Shown: positions 1 through 23,687 of the stretch, piece by piece | Numbering within the stretch: the stretch's first letter is position 1 | How the letters are laid out: each line of letters starts with the position of its first letter | Source of the DNA: Trogon surrucura | Lineage: Eukaryota > Chordata > Aves > Trogoniformes > Trogonidae | Direction of reading: 5' to 3' | NCBI GenBank assembly: GCA_020746105.1 | Contig: CM036658.1 | Coordinates: 35,271,004-35,335,003 of the forward strand | Length of the DNA: 64,000 nt | Position numbers and translations under genes: made by a program | The notes under the pieces: model-generated | Seen by the model: only the letters and a program-made list of their open reading frames with translations | Told to the model about the DNA's origin: nothing | Databases searched by the model: none

Positions 1-10460
<10,460 letters not shown>

Positions 10461-12631
10461 GCAGTGCTACACAACAGATAACTCACGTTCTATAAAACCT
10501 ATACAGACACACTCACCAAAATTGCTTCTATTAAAGAACAGCATCTGCCCCAGACAAAGTAGTCTGAAAGGCTCACGAAACCTAACTTTTCCAGTATGAT
10601 CACTGGTTTTTAACTAGGTTTCTCTGTTCCATGAACTGCCCTAAGTTCAACACAGAAATGGCTACAGTACGTTTAATAGAAGTCTTAAATATTGCTACAC
10701 AAAATAGTTTCAGGAGTTTGTTATGATCTGCTAAAGATCAGAAGAAACGCAGAAGCTTCAAGGTTAAGACAACATCAGAAATCTAATACTCTCTTTTGAA
10801 CTTTTTAATTGAACATAGAAAGTATAGTGGCAAAACTCTGGATCAGTGCTTGAAAATGAGTGTGCTTCAAATATACTTCAGTACCAGAATTTGAGTCAAA
10901 TTTGAAGCCAAATTTGAAGATGTTTTTCACACACTCAGTAGAGCCTCTTAGTAAAAAGGAATTTAAAGCTCATTTTGTTCCTATATTAAAAACAACTGGT
11001 ACAAGTAAGTGGCCATGAGCTAAGCATCAGCTAAAGACGTACTATTTTCAAGTTCTTTGAGCATCAGTAATTCAGATTATAGATGGACAAAGTATTTTTA
11101 TTATCTCTTAATTGTTAAACCACAGCCCATTTCTAACAGTGTATTTTGTGTAAGCACTTGTTCATAAACTTTTGAGAGTTCAGCAGTAATCATGTTTTGA
11201 CAACTTCAAAACCTCAAGTATACCATCCTTAACTAGGATACCCCTTGACAAATATTTCAAGTGTCTAAGAATGCAAATAGAAATAGTGGAAAAATTTAAC
11301 ATAGCAGAAGGATACCACTTATTAATAATACTATCCTTCATTAGAACAGACCTTTTCAGAAACCCTTTGCCATATTTTTTGACCATTCTTTTTTAGAAAC
11401 TGGAATAACAAGGTCCAAAACCAGGTCAACAAGCCAAGGGGAAGCAGCCAATATATCAAATTCACAAAATGCTAGTTTGAAATATTAGCTTTGGGGGTAA
11501 AATATTAAACAGTATTATATAAAGCAAAAATGACAAGTTCATTTATTGCCTGGAAAAATACAGAAGAACTTATCCTGTATTGGTTTCTTGTATGGTATAT
11601 ATATACAGTGTGCATTAAACAGTATATAAAGCAAATACACTGACGGCAAGTTTAAAATTGATTACATAAGACAAGAGAGGGTTAGTAACAAGCCCACCAC
11701 AGCTGGCATTCTTAATTTTGTACAAATAGGATACCAAAAGGCAGAGGGCACCACGATGCCACCCCCCAAAGCCACTCCCTTTCTTTCCAATCTCCTCAAA
11801 ACAGCACAGATAAACAGAAATAGCTTGGCTAGATGAAGCTGTGAACAGGTTACTATATGCAAAGTTACTAATAAAAAAAACCACACAAAACCCAACTGGA
11901 AAAAGTCCCAAGCAACCCAATCCACACAACCCTCTTCTAAGCAAGAGGTTGGACTAACCGTATCCAGAGTGCCTCCAAACCTCAGCAACACTGTGCTTCT
12001 ATTATAAACAATAAGGAAAAACACAGAAGTATTTCTGTATTCATCCACAGCTATACCTACATATAGCTAAGTTCCTTATCCTAGAACTGCCTTTTCCTTA
12101 TTAGTTTGATTACAATAGAGTGATGTCTATACTTGTCACCTCCATCACTCCCACTGTCTGCCAAAACTCTTCCCAGCAGTGTCTCCAAAACACAGCAACT
12201 TAAAGGAATGTCTCTTTTTGTGCATGTCTTTTATTTTTGTCTTATCTCCCAATATAGCAATGCTGATTTTTGGAGTTACTAATCTCTTAGGAAGGAACCC
12301 ATTTAAACCACAATCTTAGAACATGTTAAAAATCTTGAATGGAAAGTTATTTAATGTAAGATGTTCCCAATACAATTATTTCTACTATCCCTCTGTTCAT
12401 ATAATCGATCTTTCACATTAAAAACCACTCAGACCAGTGCAGGCAAAGACCATGTCCATCTGTTACAGAGGTAACAAGTTCTTCTGGAAAATTCTGTGTA
12501 TTAAGCCTGATGATGATTACTAGACCAGTCTAAGAAGCTACACAAACAAATTCCAGTAATTTATTCAGGACAAGCTTGAACTCATTTTTGCAGGTTTATT
12601 TTCCAAATCTGCAACTAAAAACACCTCTCAT

Positions 12632-12988
12632 TGTGAGGGTGGTGAAATGACGAAGCAGGCCACCCAGAGAGGCTGTGAAGTCTCTGTTCCCAGAGATACT
12701 CGAAGTCTGAGTAGATATAGATTCATAGAACGGTTTGAGTTGGAAGGGACCTCAAAGGTCATCTAGTTCCAACCCCTCTGCCACGGGCAGGGACACCTCC
12801 CACTAGATGAGGTTGCTCAAAGCCCCATCCAGCCTGGCCTTAAAAACGTCCAGGGAAGGGGCTTCGACAGCTTCTCTGGACAATCTCTTCTAGTGATATA
12901 CTGTCTGAGCAGGTTGCTCAGGACCATCCTCTTGAGAGAGAGGACATGACTAGATTCTCTCCAGAAGTCCCTTCCAATGATTCTGTGA
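12632..12988 (+). mobile_element. Old CR1 3' end (+), interrupted by another CR1
   Basis: Positions 12632-12716 match the CR1 3' region on the plus strand (gaagcaggccacccagagag, then GTGAAGTCTC..). The match stops and resumes at about 12901-12988 with the terminal CR1 segment (GAGCAGG.., ACTAGATTCTCTCCAGAAGTCCCTTCC, ATTCTGTG). The middle is occupied by a minus-strand CR1. Divergence from the young copies is clear, so this is an older insertion. Confidence 0.65.
12717..12900 (-). mobile_element. CR1 3' end (-) nested in an older CR1
   Basis: The minus-strand CR1 terminus is obvious: ATTCATAGAACGGTTTGAG, then TTGGAAGGGACCTCAAAGG, TCTAGTTCCAACCCCTCTGCC and the CATCCAGCCTGGCCTT segment. It is about 180 bp, 5'-truncated, and in the same orientation as ELAVL2. 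It separates two halves of a plus-strand CR1, so it inserted later. Confidence 0.8.
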
Positions 12989-15021
12989 ATGACTTAATTC
13001 GGTTTTGTTTAATCTAAGCTATTACCTAAATTCAAAGGTGTTCAGATCTGACATTCTGGAGGCCAAATATATTTGAAAAGGTTAAGAAAAGGTAAAACTG
13101 TGTAGGAAGGTAGAAGTTTTGCCTGAAGATTAGTGGTTCAATTACACATTGTCAATAATTCAGCATTTTCCTCACAGAAGCACATACGAAAGAGGAATCT
13201 TGCCTCTCAACAAGCAATACAAATAATTGGAAATTGAATCTGATCTCTGGAATCAGATGTCTGAGGTACCACTCTTAAACTTTCTTGAACACATTAAGGC
13301 AAAATGCTTAAGAAGTTTGCCAGTTCATATGCAGATGGCCAAGTTGTAGAAAATCCAGACAAGCATTTCACAAAATGTGGTAGAAGCAGATATTTCAAAT
13401 GACTCATCAGATGTCCCAATTATCACAAACCATGTCTGACAGCTGGTAGTATTTCCTACATGGCAGGAAAGTGCTAACAGGGTTACAAGGACTTAGAAGC
13501 TCAGTTCTTCCTAAATGTTTCACTGATGTAGAGGACTTCAGTCCAAACTTACGCTAATAGTACTGCAACCATATAAGCCAGGGCAAAGTCCCACCTGATC
13601 ACGGATTTCAGATGGAAAAAGAGCAGCATACCGACTGCACACGCATTTTACTCAAAATTAGAGATACCTGGCCAGTATAGTTGAAACAATGTCTGCTTCT
13701 GTGCAACTTTCACCTCTTCCACAACATCTAAATGTTTCACTTCAAAAACAAATTAGAAGCTAGATGCATTTAAACAAAATCAGATACAACTGGCAACATC
13801 TAAAAATACAAACTTAATTATTTAGAAACTGTAATGGCTAATTTTTATTGCCTGAATCCAAGGATTAAAACTGAACAGCAACAGAAAATAGCTCTGGACT
13901 CTTCCATCCGTGCCTCTTCTACACCAAACTAAATCTGCCGAGACAGAAACCTCCTGCACAACACACACTTGTTTCCAAGTCTTGCAACACACTTAAATTG
14001 CATTATGTGTCTGAGTCCAGAATGGGGTGGTGGAAAAAAGAAGGTAAAAAAATACAGTTGTCCAGAAGTTAATTAATATTCAGATTTAAATATACATCCG
14101 AAAGCAGCTTAGTCTCCTGCTGTTTTAAGACAGGGTCAGCTCCACCTTCCTCTTGCCCCAGTTTTGTTTTGCCAACTTGTGCTCAGTAACACTATAGTCT
14201 GAAAAACCTCTGACATACGTTCAGGTTAGCTGTCCTGATGCTCTGTCTACTATTAGGTGTTCTAAATACCCAGTTTAGACCTTCCTAGATCTTCCTAGCC
14301 TACCAAACCCCAACACAGACAAGAGCCTATCTGTGCACATCAGCTGTTTATTTCATACCTTAGATCCGTAAACAGTATTAAATTTAGCTTATCCTAAAGA
14401 AGAAACTGACTTTCTAATATTTGTGAGTTATAACTTCTCCCAATAAGAAGCAAACATTCACCATGTTCAAAGGGAATACTCTGCTCATTTGCAGAAGTGA
14501 GCAATACTTCAGAAATTACATACTCAAACCATTAGTTGAGTTTCTTCTCAATGGTTCTTGTAAGTATTTCAGAGCACTGTTTAAAGCTGTTTCTGTACAC
14601 TTTCTACCAGATTTTATGCTTGGGACACTATGAGCATTAGACAGTGTCATGTAAAACAAAATAGTTAGCTAAATGATAGGTAAAAATAATTAAAATAAAA
14701 TCACCTTAAGTAGAAAAAGTCAAAATGACAAAGTGCTCTGAAGGAAAGAGGAAATGAACACAGAAAAGCAGTTTGATTTGAATTTTACTTCTACAAAAAT
14801 CTGATTAAAAAAAAGTCAAAACCCACACAGCAGAAACACATTTCACAAGCCCAAAAGACAAATGGCATAAAGCAAAGGTTACGACTTTGAAGTTCATATT
14901 AATTAATTACATTTTTTGTCTTACGTAGCTGACACTTGGAACAAAGTCAAAATCAAGTATAAGTAGAAAAAAGTCCTTTCAGTCTCTGAACCTAGGCATG
15001 CTATATTCACCACTAAGTGGG

Positions 15022-18000
15022 TGTTTTGGTTTGGCCTGGCTGGATTTTGGCAGCAGGGGGGAGCTGCAGGGTGGTTTCTGCAAGAAGCTGCTAGAAGCTC
15101 CCCGAGTTTGATAAGAGTCAATGCCAGCCGGCTCCAAAGAGGGACCCACCGCTGGCCAAGGCTGAGCCTATCAGTAAAGTGATAGCAGAGGAACGCCTCT
15201 GTGAAAAACATATTTAAGAACGGGGAAAAGAACTGCGCCATAACAGCTGGCACAGAGATGGAGGAGTGAGAATCTGTGCAGACACCAAGGTCAGTGAAGA
15301 AGGAGGAGGGGGGAGGATGAGCTCCAGGCACCGGAGCAGAGAGAGTCCCCCGGGTCTGTGGTGAAGACCATGGTGAAGTGGGTTGTCCCCCTGCAGCCCA
15401 TGGGCGAGGTGCAGATGTCCACCGCACAGAGGACTCCACGCCGTGTGGGTGGATGCCTGAAGGGGGCTGTAGCCCGTGGGCAGCCCGCATCAGAGTAAGT
15501 CACTGCCGGAACCTGTAGCCCGTGGAAGAGAGGAATGCCCACGCTGGAGCAGGTTGGCTGGTGGGACTTTTGGGACGCTGCGGGTGGCTCACGCTGGAGC
15601 AGTTTCCCCCGAAGGACTGCACCTCAGACTCACGAGGGGTGGGCTGCCCCTCGTGAGGTGTCTCCCGTTGGTTAGTTTGTGATGAATTGCCCTTCATGGG
15701 ACGACTCACGCTGGAGAAGAGACCACGAAGCTCTGTGAGAGGGACTTCACAGTGGCCCTGGGGAAGAGTGAAGAGTCCTCCCCCGGAATGAAGAAGCGGT
15801 GAAACCAACGTCGGATGAACTGAGCTGTTGTCCGAGGATGTAGGGAGGCAACTAGGAAAGCAAAGGCCTCCCTAGAATTGAACCTGGCGAGAGGGGTCAA
15901 GGACAACAGGAAGAGCTTTTTCAAATACGTGGCAGATAAAACTAACACCAAAGGCAATGTAGGCCCACTGATGAATGCGGTGGGTGCCTTGGTGACACAT
16001 GATACAGAGAAGGTAGAGTTACTGAATGCCTTCTTTGCCTCTGTCTACTCTGCCAGAGGCTGTCCTGAGGAGCCCTGTTCCCCTGAGGCCCCACAGGAAG
16101 TCAGGGCAGTGGAGGAGTTTGCTTTAGTCGATGAGGACTGGGTTAGGGACCAATTAAGCAATCTGGACATCCATAAATCCATGGGTCCAGATGGGATGCA
16201 TCCACGGGTGCTGAGGGAGCTGGCTGATGTCATTGCTAGACCACTCTCCATCATCTTTGCCAAGTCTTGGGAGACGGGAGAGGTGCCTGAGGACTGGAGG
16301 GAAGCAAATGTCACTCCAGTCTTCAAAAAGGGCAAGAACGAGGACCCGGGTAACTATAGACCGGTCAGCCTCACCTCCATCTCTGGGAAAGTGATGGAAC
16401 GACTTACCCTTGGTGCCATCTCAAGGTATATCAGGGATAAGAGGGTCATTAGAGACAGTCAAAATGGCTTCACCAAGGGGAAATTGTGCTTGACTAACCT
16501 CACAGCCTTTTACGAGGATATAACAAGGTGGATAGATGATGGCAGAGCGGTGGATGTGGTCTACCTTGACTTCAGTAAAGCATTTGACACAGTCTCCCAC
16601 AGCATCCTTGCTGCTAAACTGAGGAAGTGTGGTCTAGACTCTCGGGTAGTGAGGTGGACTGTGAACTGGCTAAGGGGAAGAAGCCAAAGAGTCGTGGTCA
16701 ATGGGGCAGAGTCTGGTTGGAGGCCTGTATCCAGTGGAGTCCCTCAAGGGTCGGTACTGGGACCAGTATTATTCAATATATTCATCGATGACTTGGATGA
16801 GGGACTAGAGAGTACTATCAGCAAGTTTGCTGATGACACCAAGCTGGGAGGAGTGGCTGACACACCAGAAGGCTGTGCTGCCATTCAGCGAGACCTGGAC
16901 AGGCTGGAGGGTTGGGCGGGGAAAAATTTAATGAAATATAACAAGGGTAAATGTAGAGTCTTGCATCTGGGTAGGAACAACCCCAGGTGCCAGTATAAGT
17001 TGGGCAATGACTTACTAGAGAGCAGTGTAGGGGAAAGGGACCTGGGAGTCTTGGTGGACAGCAGGATGACCATGAGCCAGCAATGTGCCCTTGTGGCCAG
17101 GAAGGCCAATGGCATCCTGGGGTGTATTAGAAGGGGGGTGTGGTTAGCAGGTCAAGAGAGGTTCTCCTTCCCCTCTACTCTGCCCTGGTGAGACCCCATC
17201 TGGAATATTGTGTCCAGTTCTGGGCCCCTCAGTTCAGGAAAGACAGGGAACTGCTGGAGAGAGTCCAGCACAGGGCAACTAGGGTGATTAAGGGAGTGGA
17301 GCATCTCCCTTATGAGAAAAGACTGAGGGAGCTGAGGCTCTTTAGTTTGGAGAAGAGGAGACTGAGGGGTGACCTCATTAATGTTTACAAATATATCAAG
17401 GGGGAGTGTCACGAGGATGGAGCCAGGCTCTTCTCGGTGACAACCACTGATAGGACAAGGGGTAATGGGCTGAAACTGGAACATAAGAGGTTCCGCTTAA
17501 ACTCGAGAAGAAACTTCTTCTCAGTGAGGGTGACGGAGCCCTGGAACAGGCTGCCCAGAGAGGTTGTGGAGTCTCCTTCTCTGGAGACATTCAAGACCTG
17601 CCTGGACACGTTCCTATGTAGCGTAATCTAGGCGTTCCTGCTCTGGCAGGGGGATTGGACTTGATGATCTTTCGAGGTCCCTTCCAATCCCTAACATTCT
17701 GTGATTCTGTGATTCTATGATTCTATGACCACAACCCCCATTCCCTGTCCCCCTGCGCTGCTCGGGGGGGAGGAGGTGGAGAAACTGGGATTGATGTTAA
17801 GCCCGGGCAGAAGGGAGGGATGGGTGAAGGTGTTCTGTTTGTTAAGATCTGTTTGCTTTTTTCTCATTTCTCACTACTCCTCTCTGATTGGTTCTTTTAA
17901 TAAATGTAATTTCCCCAAAACTGAGTCTGTTTTGCCCGGGAGGGTAAATGAGAGTGATCTCCCTGTCCTTATCTCGAACCCTGAGCCCTTGGAAATATTT

Positions 18001-18067
18001 TCTCCCCCTGTCTAGCAGGGAAGGGGTAGTGAGAGAGCAGCTGTGTGGCCAGGGTCAAACCACTACA
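15022..18067 (+). mobile_element. Solo LTR (family 1, ERVL-like by TSD), split by a CR1
   Basis: The LTR begins TGTTTTGGTTTGGCC and ends GGTCAAACCACTACA, imperfect inverted termini, and is flanked by the exact 5-bp duplication GTGGG (15017-15021 and 18068-18072). LTR sequence covers 15022-15823 and 17729-18067, about 1.14 kb without the inserted CR1. The sense strand is plus: a TATTTAA promoter-like motif at 15211 and an AATAAA at 17899 are in the expected order. A 5-bp duplication fits class III (ERVL-like) elements; the family name cannot be fixed by eye. No internal retroviral region is present. It lies antisense to ELAVL2. It matches the reverse complement of 47895-49080. Confidence 0.88.
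15824..17728 (+). mobile_element. CR1 LINE copy B, inserted in the LTR, frameshifted
   Basis: 5'-truncated CR1 starting GCTGTTGTCCGAGGATG, equivalent to about 1625 in copy A and 39526 in the copy at 38945, and ending in (ATTCTATG)n. LTR sequence stops at GAACTGA and resumes ..CCACAACCCCC; a TGA at both junctions may be a minimal target duplication, as expected for CR1. Reverse transcriptase is open over 15878-17191 (motif [26 protein letters not shown]). A two-base insertion near 17137 (GGGGTGTGG against GGGGTGG) shifts it, and the C-terminus continues in another frame at 17140-17631. Private changes include H to N and S to L in the [10 protein letters not shown] segment. It is dead as a coding copy but young. 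Confidence 0.95.
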
Positions 18068-21000
18068 GTGGGTCACTGACAAATATTCACCCTTGTGGCC
18101 TACAGGGAAATGTGAGCTAAAAAACACTACGCTAGTCACTTTAATAGGGGAAACTTGCATTTGCATTTCACACTTATGGGCTTCATAAATACAACTTCAC
18201 CACCGTGTATGGTGATGCTAATTAAAGAGTAATTTATTAGATAGTGACAAGCTAGTTTTTGGCATTTCAGTCAATATATGGAATGGATTTCCAGAGGAGA
18301 GGGGCTAAAAGTAATTTCAAACAGTTTCATTCTAATCAATCTTGAAAGGCCTGCTCAAAAGACTGAGTGAAGTTTTATGTGCACACTAGAAAAGTGTAGA
18401 CGAAAATGCATCACTACACTATAAGTTTTCTTGAGGCATAGCAATTTACACCATCTGAAAGAGGTTACTGCTCAATTACTAAATGCTCAAAAGCAGTAAG
18501 ACAGGTCACTTCACCTGATCACTGTTAATTACTTATGTAAAGTTCTCAAAATCTTCAGGAGGAATACAAGATTTAGAGACAAAGCAATTTTTCTTATTTT
18601 CCTGTTGCTACCCAAATTATTCATAATGAAGAGATAAGCAAGGGAGTTGGTCACATAAAAGAAAGAAAACTGAAAAAAAAAAATACTGAATCTGTCCCAA
18701 CAGTGATGCATCTTACTACCTTAGTTAGCTCTTCGTAGTTTGTTTTTCTCAAATAATTTTACTCTGTTATTTAAGCTCTCTTTCTCTGGGAACTTATTTC
18801 CAAGCAATAAATTAACTACATTGGAACATAAGAAAAATTAAAGTATGTTCCAAGCTAAGTTATGATCATCCACCAAGCCCCTTTTCTTCTTTCCAACAAA
18901 TCTGCATTAAGATTCTACGGTTATGTTAAGGAGTTACAGGAACAGCTGTTGGGCCATTTAGCTCAGCCACATCAGGCCAGCAACTAAGATGTTTTACAGC
19001 CTCTCCTATCAAGCTCCCCTGTCTGGCAACTCTTCTTGCAAGAAAAAGTATACTAGTCAACATTAAATTTCTTTTTCTCTTTGGAAGCAGCTACAACAGC
19101 CACAGGTAGCGGCTTGTCTTCTAAAGCTCCAGTATACTTGCCACATAACAGCTAATTTCCTCCATGCTGCATTTCCAAGAAGGACAAAAAGTACAAGAGC
19201 TCTCAGATCAGAGAGCTTCCTTGATGGCCTAATTAATGAGATCCTCACCCTTTGACTACTGGAAAACAGGTGAAACAAAAAAATAAAAACTGGGTGCATG
19301 CTGTAGTCCAAGAGAAAGCTTTTCTAAGTAGACCAACATGCAGGAATGTCTGTATAGGATGATAATCTACTTTGTAAACAGACACTGGAGTGCAGAATTG
19401 CTGTAAAACGCTTCTGTTATGTTTTCAACCTTCAACCTACCACCCAGTTTCAGAAGAACGTTCACTAAGGCCTGTAGGCCCCTCAAAACCAAGACAAAAT
19501 ACTATTTCAGACGTAAGTGCCAAAGGCAGCACCTTCAACAATTCTTTACTGAGCGCTACTGGGATGGATGCATAGTAAGAGACAGTTCAGTTATTTGAAC
19601 TACACAGTCCTGTTGACAAGAGTTTGCCCGAAGCTCAAGCGTCATTTACAGTCTGTTACACCTTAAAGAAAGGCTTGAAAGGTAGACAAGTATGAGCTTT
19701 AACCTAACAGATATTAAGTAGGCCCTTTCAAAAGCTACTTCTAAAATACCGTGACAGCTGTACCACACAGAGAAAGTCTCTGCAAGGTTACAAAAGCACA
19801 ATGAACTCAAGTGCTGTTCTTTTCAGTAATCTTGCAACATTTTATCACTGCTGAAAAACAATGCATATTTTTTCTGTGTAACATCATGATTAGGGAGCAG
19901 CTAATTAGTATGGTAGTTTTGTTTCACGACTGACTCAAGCATCTTGGTCTTCTCTGAATGTTTTTTGGCCACAGAAACATGAAGTCTGATCCCAGAGATT
20001 TCTGGTCAATTTAAAGACCACTTATTTTCTGCTCTTGAAGTCCCTTGCTGTTCAGTTGTCTCCTGAACCTGTGTCTTCATGATTCTCCTCTCTAAATAGC
20101 TAGTGCTTAAGTTAGTTTTCCTACATGCATAAAAGTGAGAAGCCTGTCTTCACAGACAAAATCCAGAGTCAATGCTGTAGAACTTTTATCTTTGCTTGAG
20201 CACACAGTTGTAGGTTTTTAATATACAACGGTGTACCAGTTGACTAACAGGCTGGAAAACCAGTAAGTTCAGTAGAGTTTCTATCGCTGCATTTCCAGCC
20301 GGGGTCAACTTACTTGCATTATTTCAACTCTTGTGAACTACACCAATTTGCCTTTTAAGAACGCAGCAAGAAGCCTCTGAAAGCTTGACAAACCCACCAC
20401 ACGAGGGAGTCCTTGGCTGTTGTTTCCTGTCAGAGCTATCAAATATCCAACGCAAGGGCTTGAGCAAACTGCCTAACTGGAGTAATTGTTAATTAAACTA
20501 CCAGGGCTCCCAACTAATCTTGCACCTTGTCTGGAATTCTTAAACATTCCTCTAAGGTCTGGAGACCAAACAGAATAGACAGGCAATCTCAGGTAATCAC
20601 TTTTTCCACAAACAAACCAGAAAAAAAAACAACCCACCACCACAAAAAGAACCCCACATAACACAAAAACAAAACACAAAAACCAAATACTGCCATCAGC
20701 TGAGTTCTCAAAACCTTTTCAGTATGTGCTGATTTCTTATAAGATTTAATTTATTCTATGAACAAAACTTGAGCATTTTAATGAGCAAGAAGAACTAGGT
20801 TTGTAAGTTCCATCTCCCCAACTGGTAAAAGTAATCTAACAAAAGTAGTCCCACTCACTAAGTACTATTCAATTCCAATTCTTATGACAAAAAGAACCCA
20901 AAACTATCAATCAATTACAAGTGATATTGACACATGTATTAAAATTAAAAGAAAAAAAAAACATAAGAACACTTACATGTGGTTAAAAATACATCTGAAA

Positions 21001-21534
21001 ACTAATACATGCCACTAAGCTATAAAACTAATTCTAGGGCCCAGTACAAAAATTTGCCACAAGCACACACTAATCATACTCTGGAAAATTAAAAATCCTG
21101 ATAGCAAAAAACAGACTCACACATTTACCTTCCACAGAGGACAATCAAAACATCTGAAGATAGGCAGGCACTTTAAAAAATAAGATTTTTCTATAATACA
21201 GTAATTGATTTAATACAATGATATTTCAGTCTATTTCAAATCCTGCAAGAAATCTTCTTGCAAAATAATGAATTAAAGGATCATAACCAGGAAGAACTCA
21301 GTAGAACACAGAAGAAACACTAAAAAAAAACCCCTACATTAAAAACCAAGCCCTACTATACTACTTCCATCAGTGTATGACTGAAGAATGTGCTTCTGAG
21401 GTTAAGCAATAAAACACAATGTCTTTAAGTCTACAACAGAAGGGAAAAAACATAAGAATTCTAGCAGACTGAGGACCTTATTTTTTTCGCAATTAAGCTT
21501 GAACTACCTATGCTGCCCTCTGTGGGTTGGGGTT

Positions 21535-21921
21535 GCTGGTTCATGAAGTACTTAACATGAGCCAGCCATGGGCACCGGCAGCCCAAAAGCCAACCGTGTT
21601 CTGGACTGCATCAAAAAAAAGGCCAGCACGTCAAGGGAGGCGATTCTCTCCTTCTGCTTTGCTCTTGCGAGACCCCACCTGCAGCACTGTGTCAAGCCCC
21701 AGAGCCCCCAACACAGAAGGGCACGGACTTGTAGGAGAGACTCCATAGAAGGGCAACAAAGATGATCAGTGGGCTGGAGCACCTCTGGCTGGCTGGGGCT
21801 TTGAGCAACCTGGTCTAGTAGGAGGTGTCCCTGCTCGTCACAGAGGGGTTGGAACTAGACGATCTTTAAGGTCTCTTCCAACCCAAACCACTCTATGATT
21901 CTACGATTCTATGATTCAGTG
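21535..21921 (+). mobile_element. CR1 3' fragment (+) with internal deletion
   Basis: It shows the AACATGAGCCAGCC.., GACTGCATCAAAAAAAAGGC and GAGACCCCACCTGCAGCACTG segments of CR1 ORF2's C-terminal region. After the CTGGAGCACCTC block the sequence jumps to the 3'UTR end (TTGGAACTAGACGATCTTTAAGG) and an ATTCTATG-type tail at 21893-21915. Several hundred bases of the usual element between these blocks are missing. Small open frames here are remnants only. Confidence 0.85.
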
Positions 21922-23687
21922 TTCTACTCCTTGAGGATCTACCAGTCCTTGAGAGAGAACACTCTACTTTCTAGCAAATCTAAATACAATTTTTGCTACT
22001 AGCCATGCAAGCGTTTATTTTGCAAACACTATTTTCAATAAGCTAAACATAACTTTATTTAAAGCCATAAATTTATGCATATTGACTGGTAAAGATACAC
22101 TAAAGTACTGTAAGAACAAGTCAACTACATATGTTTGTAAACAAGACCAAAGCCAAGTTCACAGCAACTTCACATTATGTTTTAACAATGACTAACCCAG
22201 GGAGCATGCTTTCTTAAAAAGCAGCTCGTCATATAAGTAGAAGCTCCTTACTATGCTAAGGTGAAAGTATATTTCAGAATTTGCTAAATCAGTTACTTTT
22301 TTGAAAGCTGGCTTTACCCTTTAATTTTTGCCAGTATTAACAGTAATAGATTCTCTGCAGCTAATAAGTTTTGGCTTTAGCAGTCGATTTGTTTCTCATG
22401 AGGAATAGAGCCAGCAATGTTAAATATTCTGCTCTATTGTACTACCTAGTCACCCTAAATAATAAGTAGGTGGATAAACCTTGTTCTACTGCTGAGGTGT
22501 TCAGAAGCATGCACTAATTTGTGCATCCAAGTAAAAAAATTAGCATAACATTTAAAATTTTTCTCCCAAATTTCACATTAACACATACTATTGTTTGGGA
22601 TTTGGTTTGTTTTTCTTTCAAGCTCTATCTGCTACTAAATCACAGAATTTTGAAAGACATCCTGAAATGTGCCATGATCAGAAATTTGAAAATTTTTTTT
22701 CCCCACTACAGCACATGTCACAAAAGTTAACTTGCAGTGTTGCTTTCAATTGTGTGGGGGTTTTTCAGGAGTTTACTGATGACTGAAGAACAGTAACAAA
22801 ATGATAAACCGTTGTCAAAAGAAGGTTAACATGTTGGAGAAAAAATTATCAACTCAAAAAAAAAAAAGACCTTGTAAGTATATCGAAGCATAATATTCTT
22901 TTTTCAGTTTTAATAGCTGTGATAAAAAAAAACAACTACTAACCTACAACACAAAGCAGTAGGAAAAAAGCCATTTCTCATAACAGTTGGTAAATACACA
23001 GAGGACAATGATATGATATGTGCAGCAACATTAGGCTCCAAATATATACCAAAAGGTGCTGGGGCTTAACCTGCATGAAGCCATGAGTATCAGGAAAAAA
23101 ACAAACCTGGGGGGAAGGTGGGAAGCAACTTTTATCTTCATTAGCTCCAGAAACTCATCAGGCAAGAAAGAATTCAAATTACAAGTATCTCTGTTTTAGA
23201 CAGTTCTGCCAAACGTCTCAAGCAAGAAAAAGGAAGACCAAACTACCTGAAACAACCGGTTAATAGTGTGGAAAGCTCAAAGATAACATGGCTGTGCCTT
23301 TTGATAATGTGGATTAAGGTATTGTTTCTAAAATCAGAGGCTTACACATTTTTCTTTCTGTTGCCTTCTACAGCTTTCTACCTACTTCCTCATATTTGGC
23401 ATACTCCTAGAAGACCAAAAAAAAAAATCCATAGAGAATAATATAACAAATACTCTTTTGCAGTTGTGCACATAACATGCCAGCCTGGCAAATGTGTACT
23501 GTAAGACCTGCCAGCTGAAGAATACCATGATGAAATAAAATAAACTGTAAAAATGAAGTGCTTTCATGTAGCAAGATAAGTATAAATACATGAAGCTAAA
23601 AAAACTCCCTTGCATGCATTTAAGGTCTTGGTTCTATAATGCAATATACTTGCTGCTTCAATAATTTTTTTCCCTAGTCTTCACCAC

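Noticed and set aside
11615..12048. Two overlapping minus-strand frames of 109 and 128 codons rich in Phe/Val
   Set aside because: Hydrophobic look comes from T-rich low-complexity intron sequence; no start context, splice sites or family match, and the two frames compete.
14921..15490. 189-codon minus-strand frame
   Set aside because: Mostly the antisense of the LTR starting at 15022 and ending in unique DNA; no conserved protein features.
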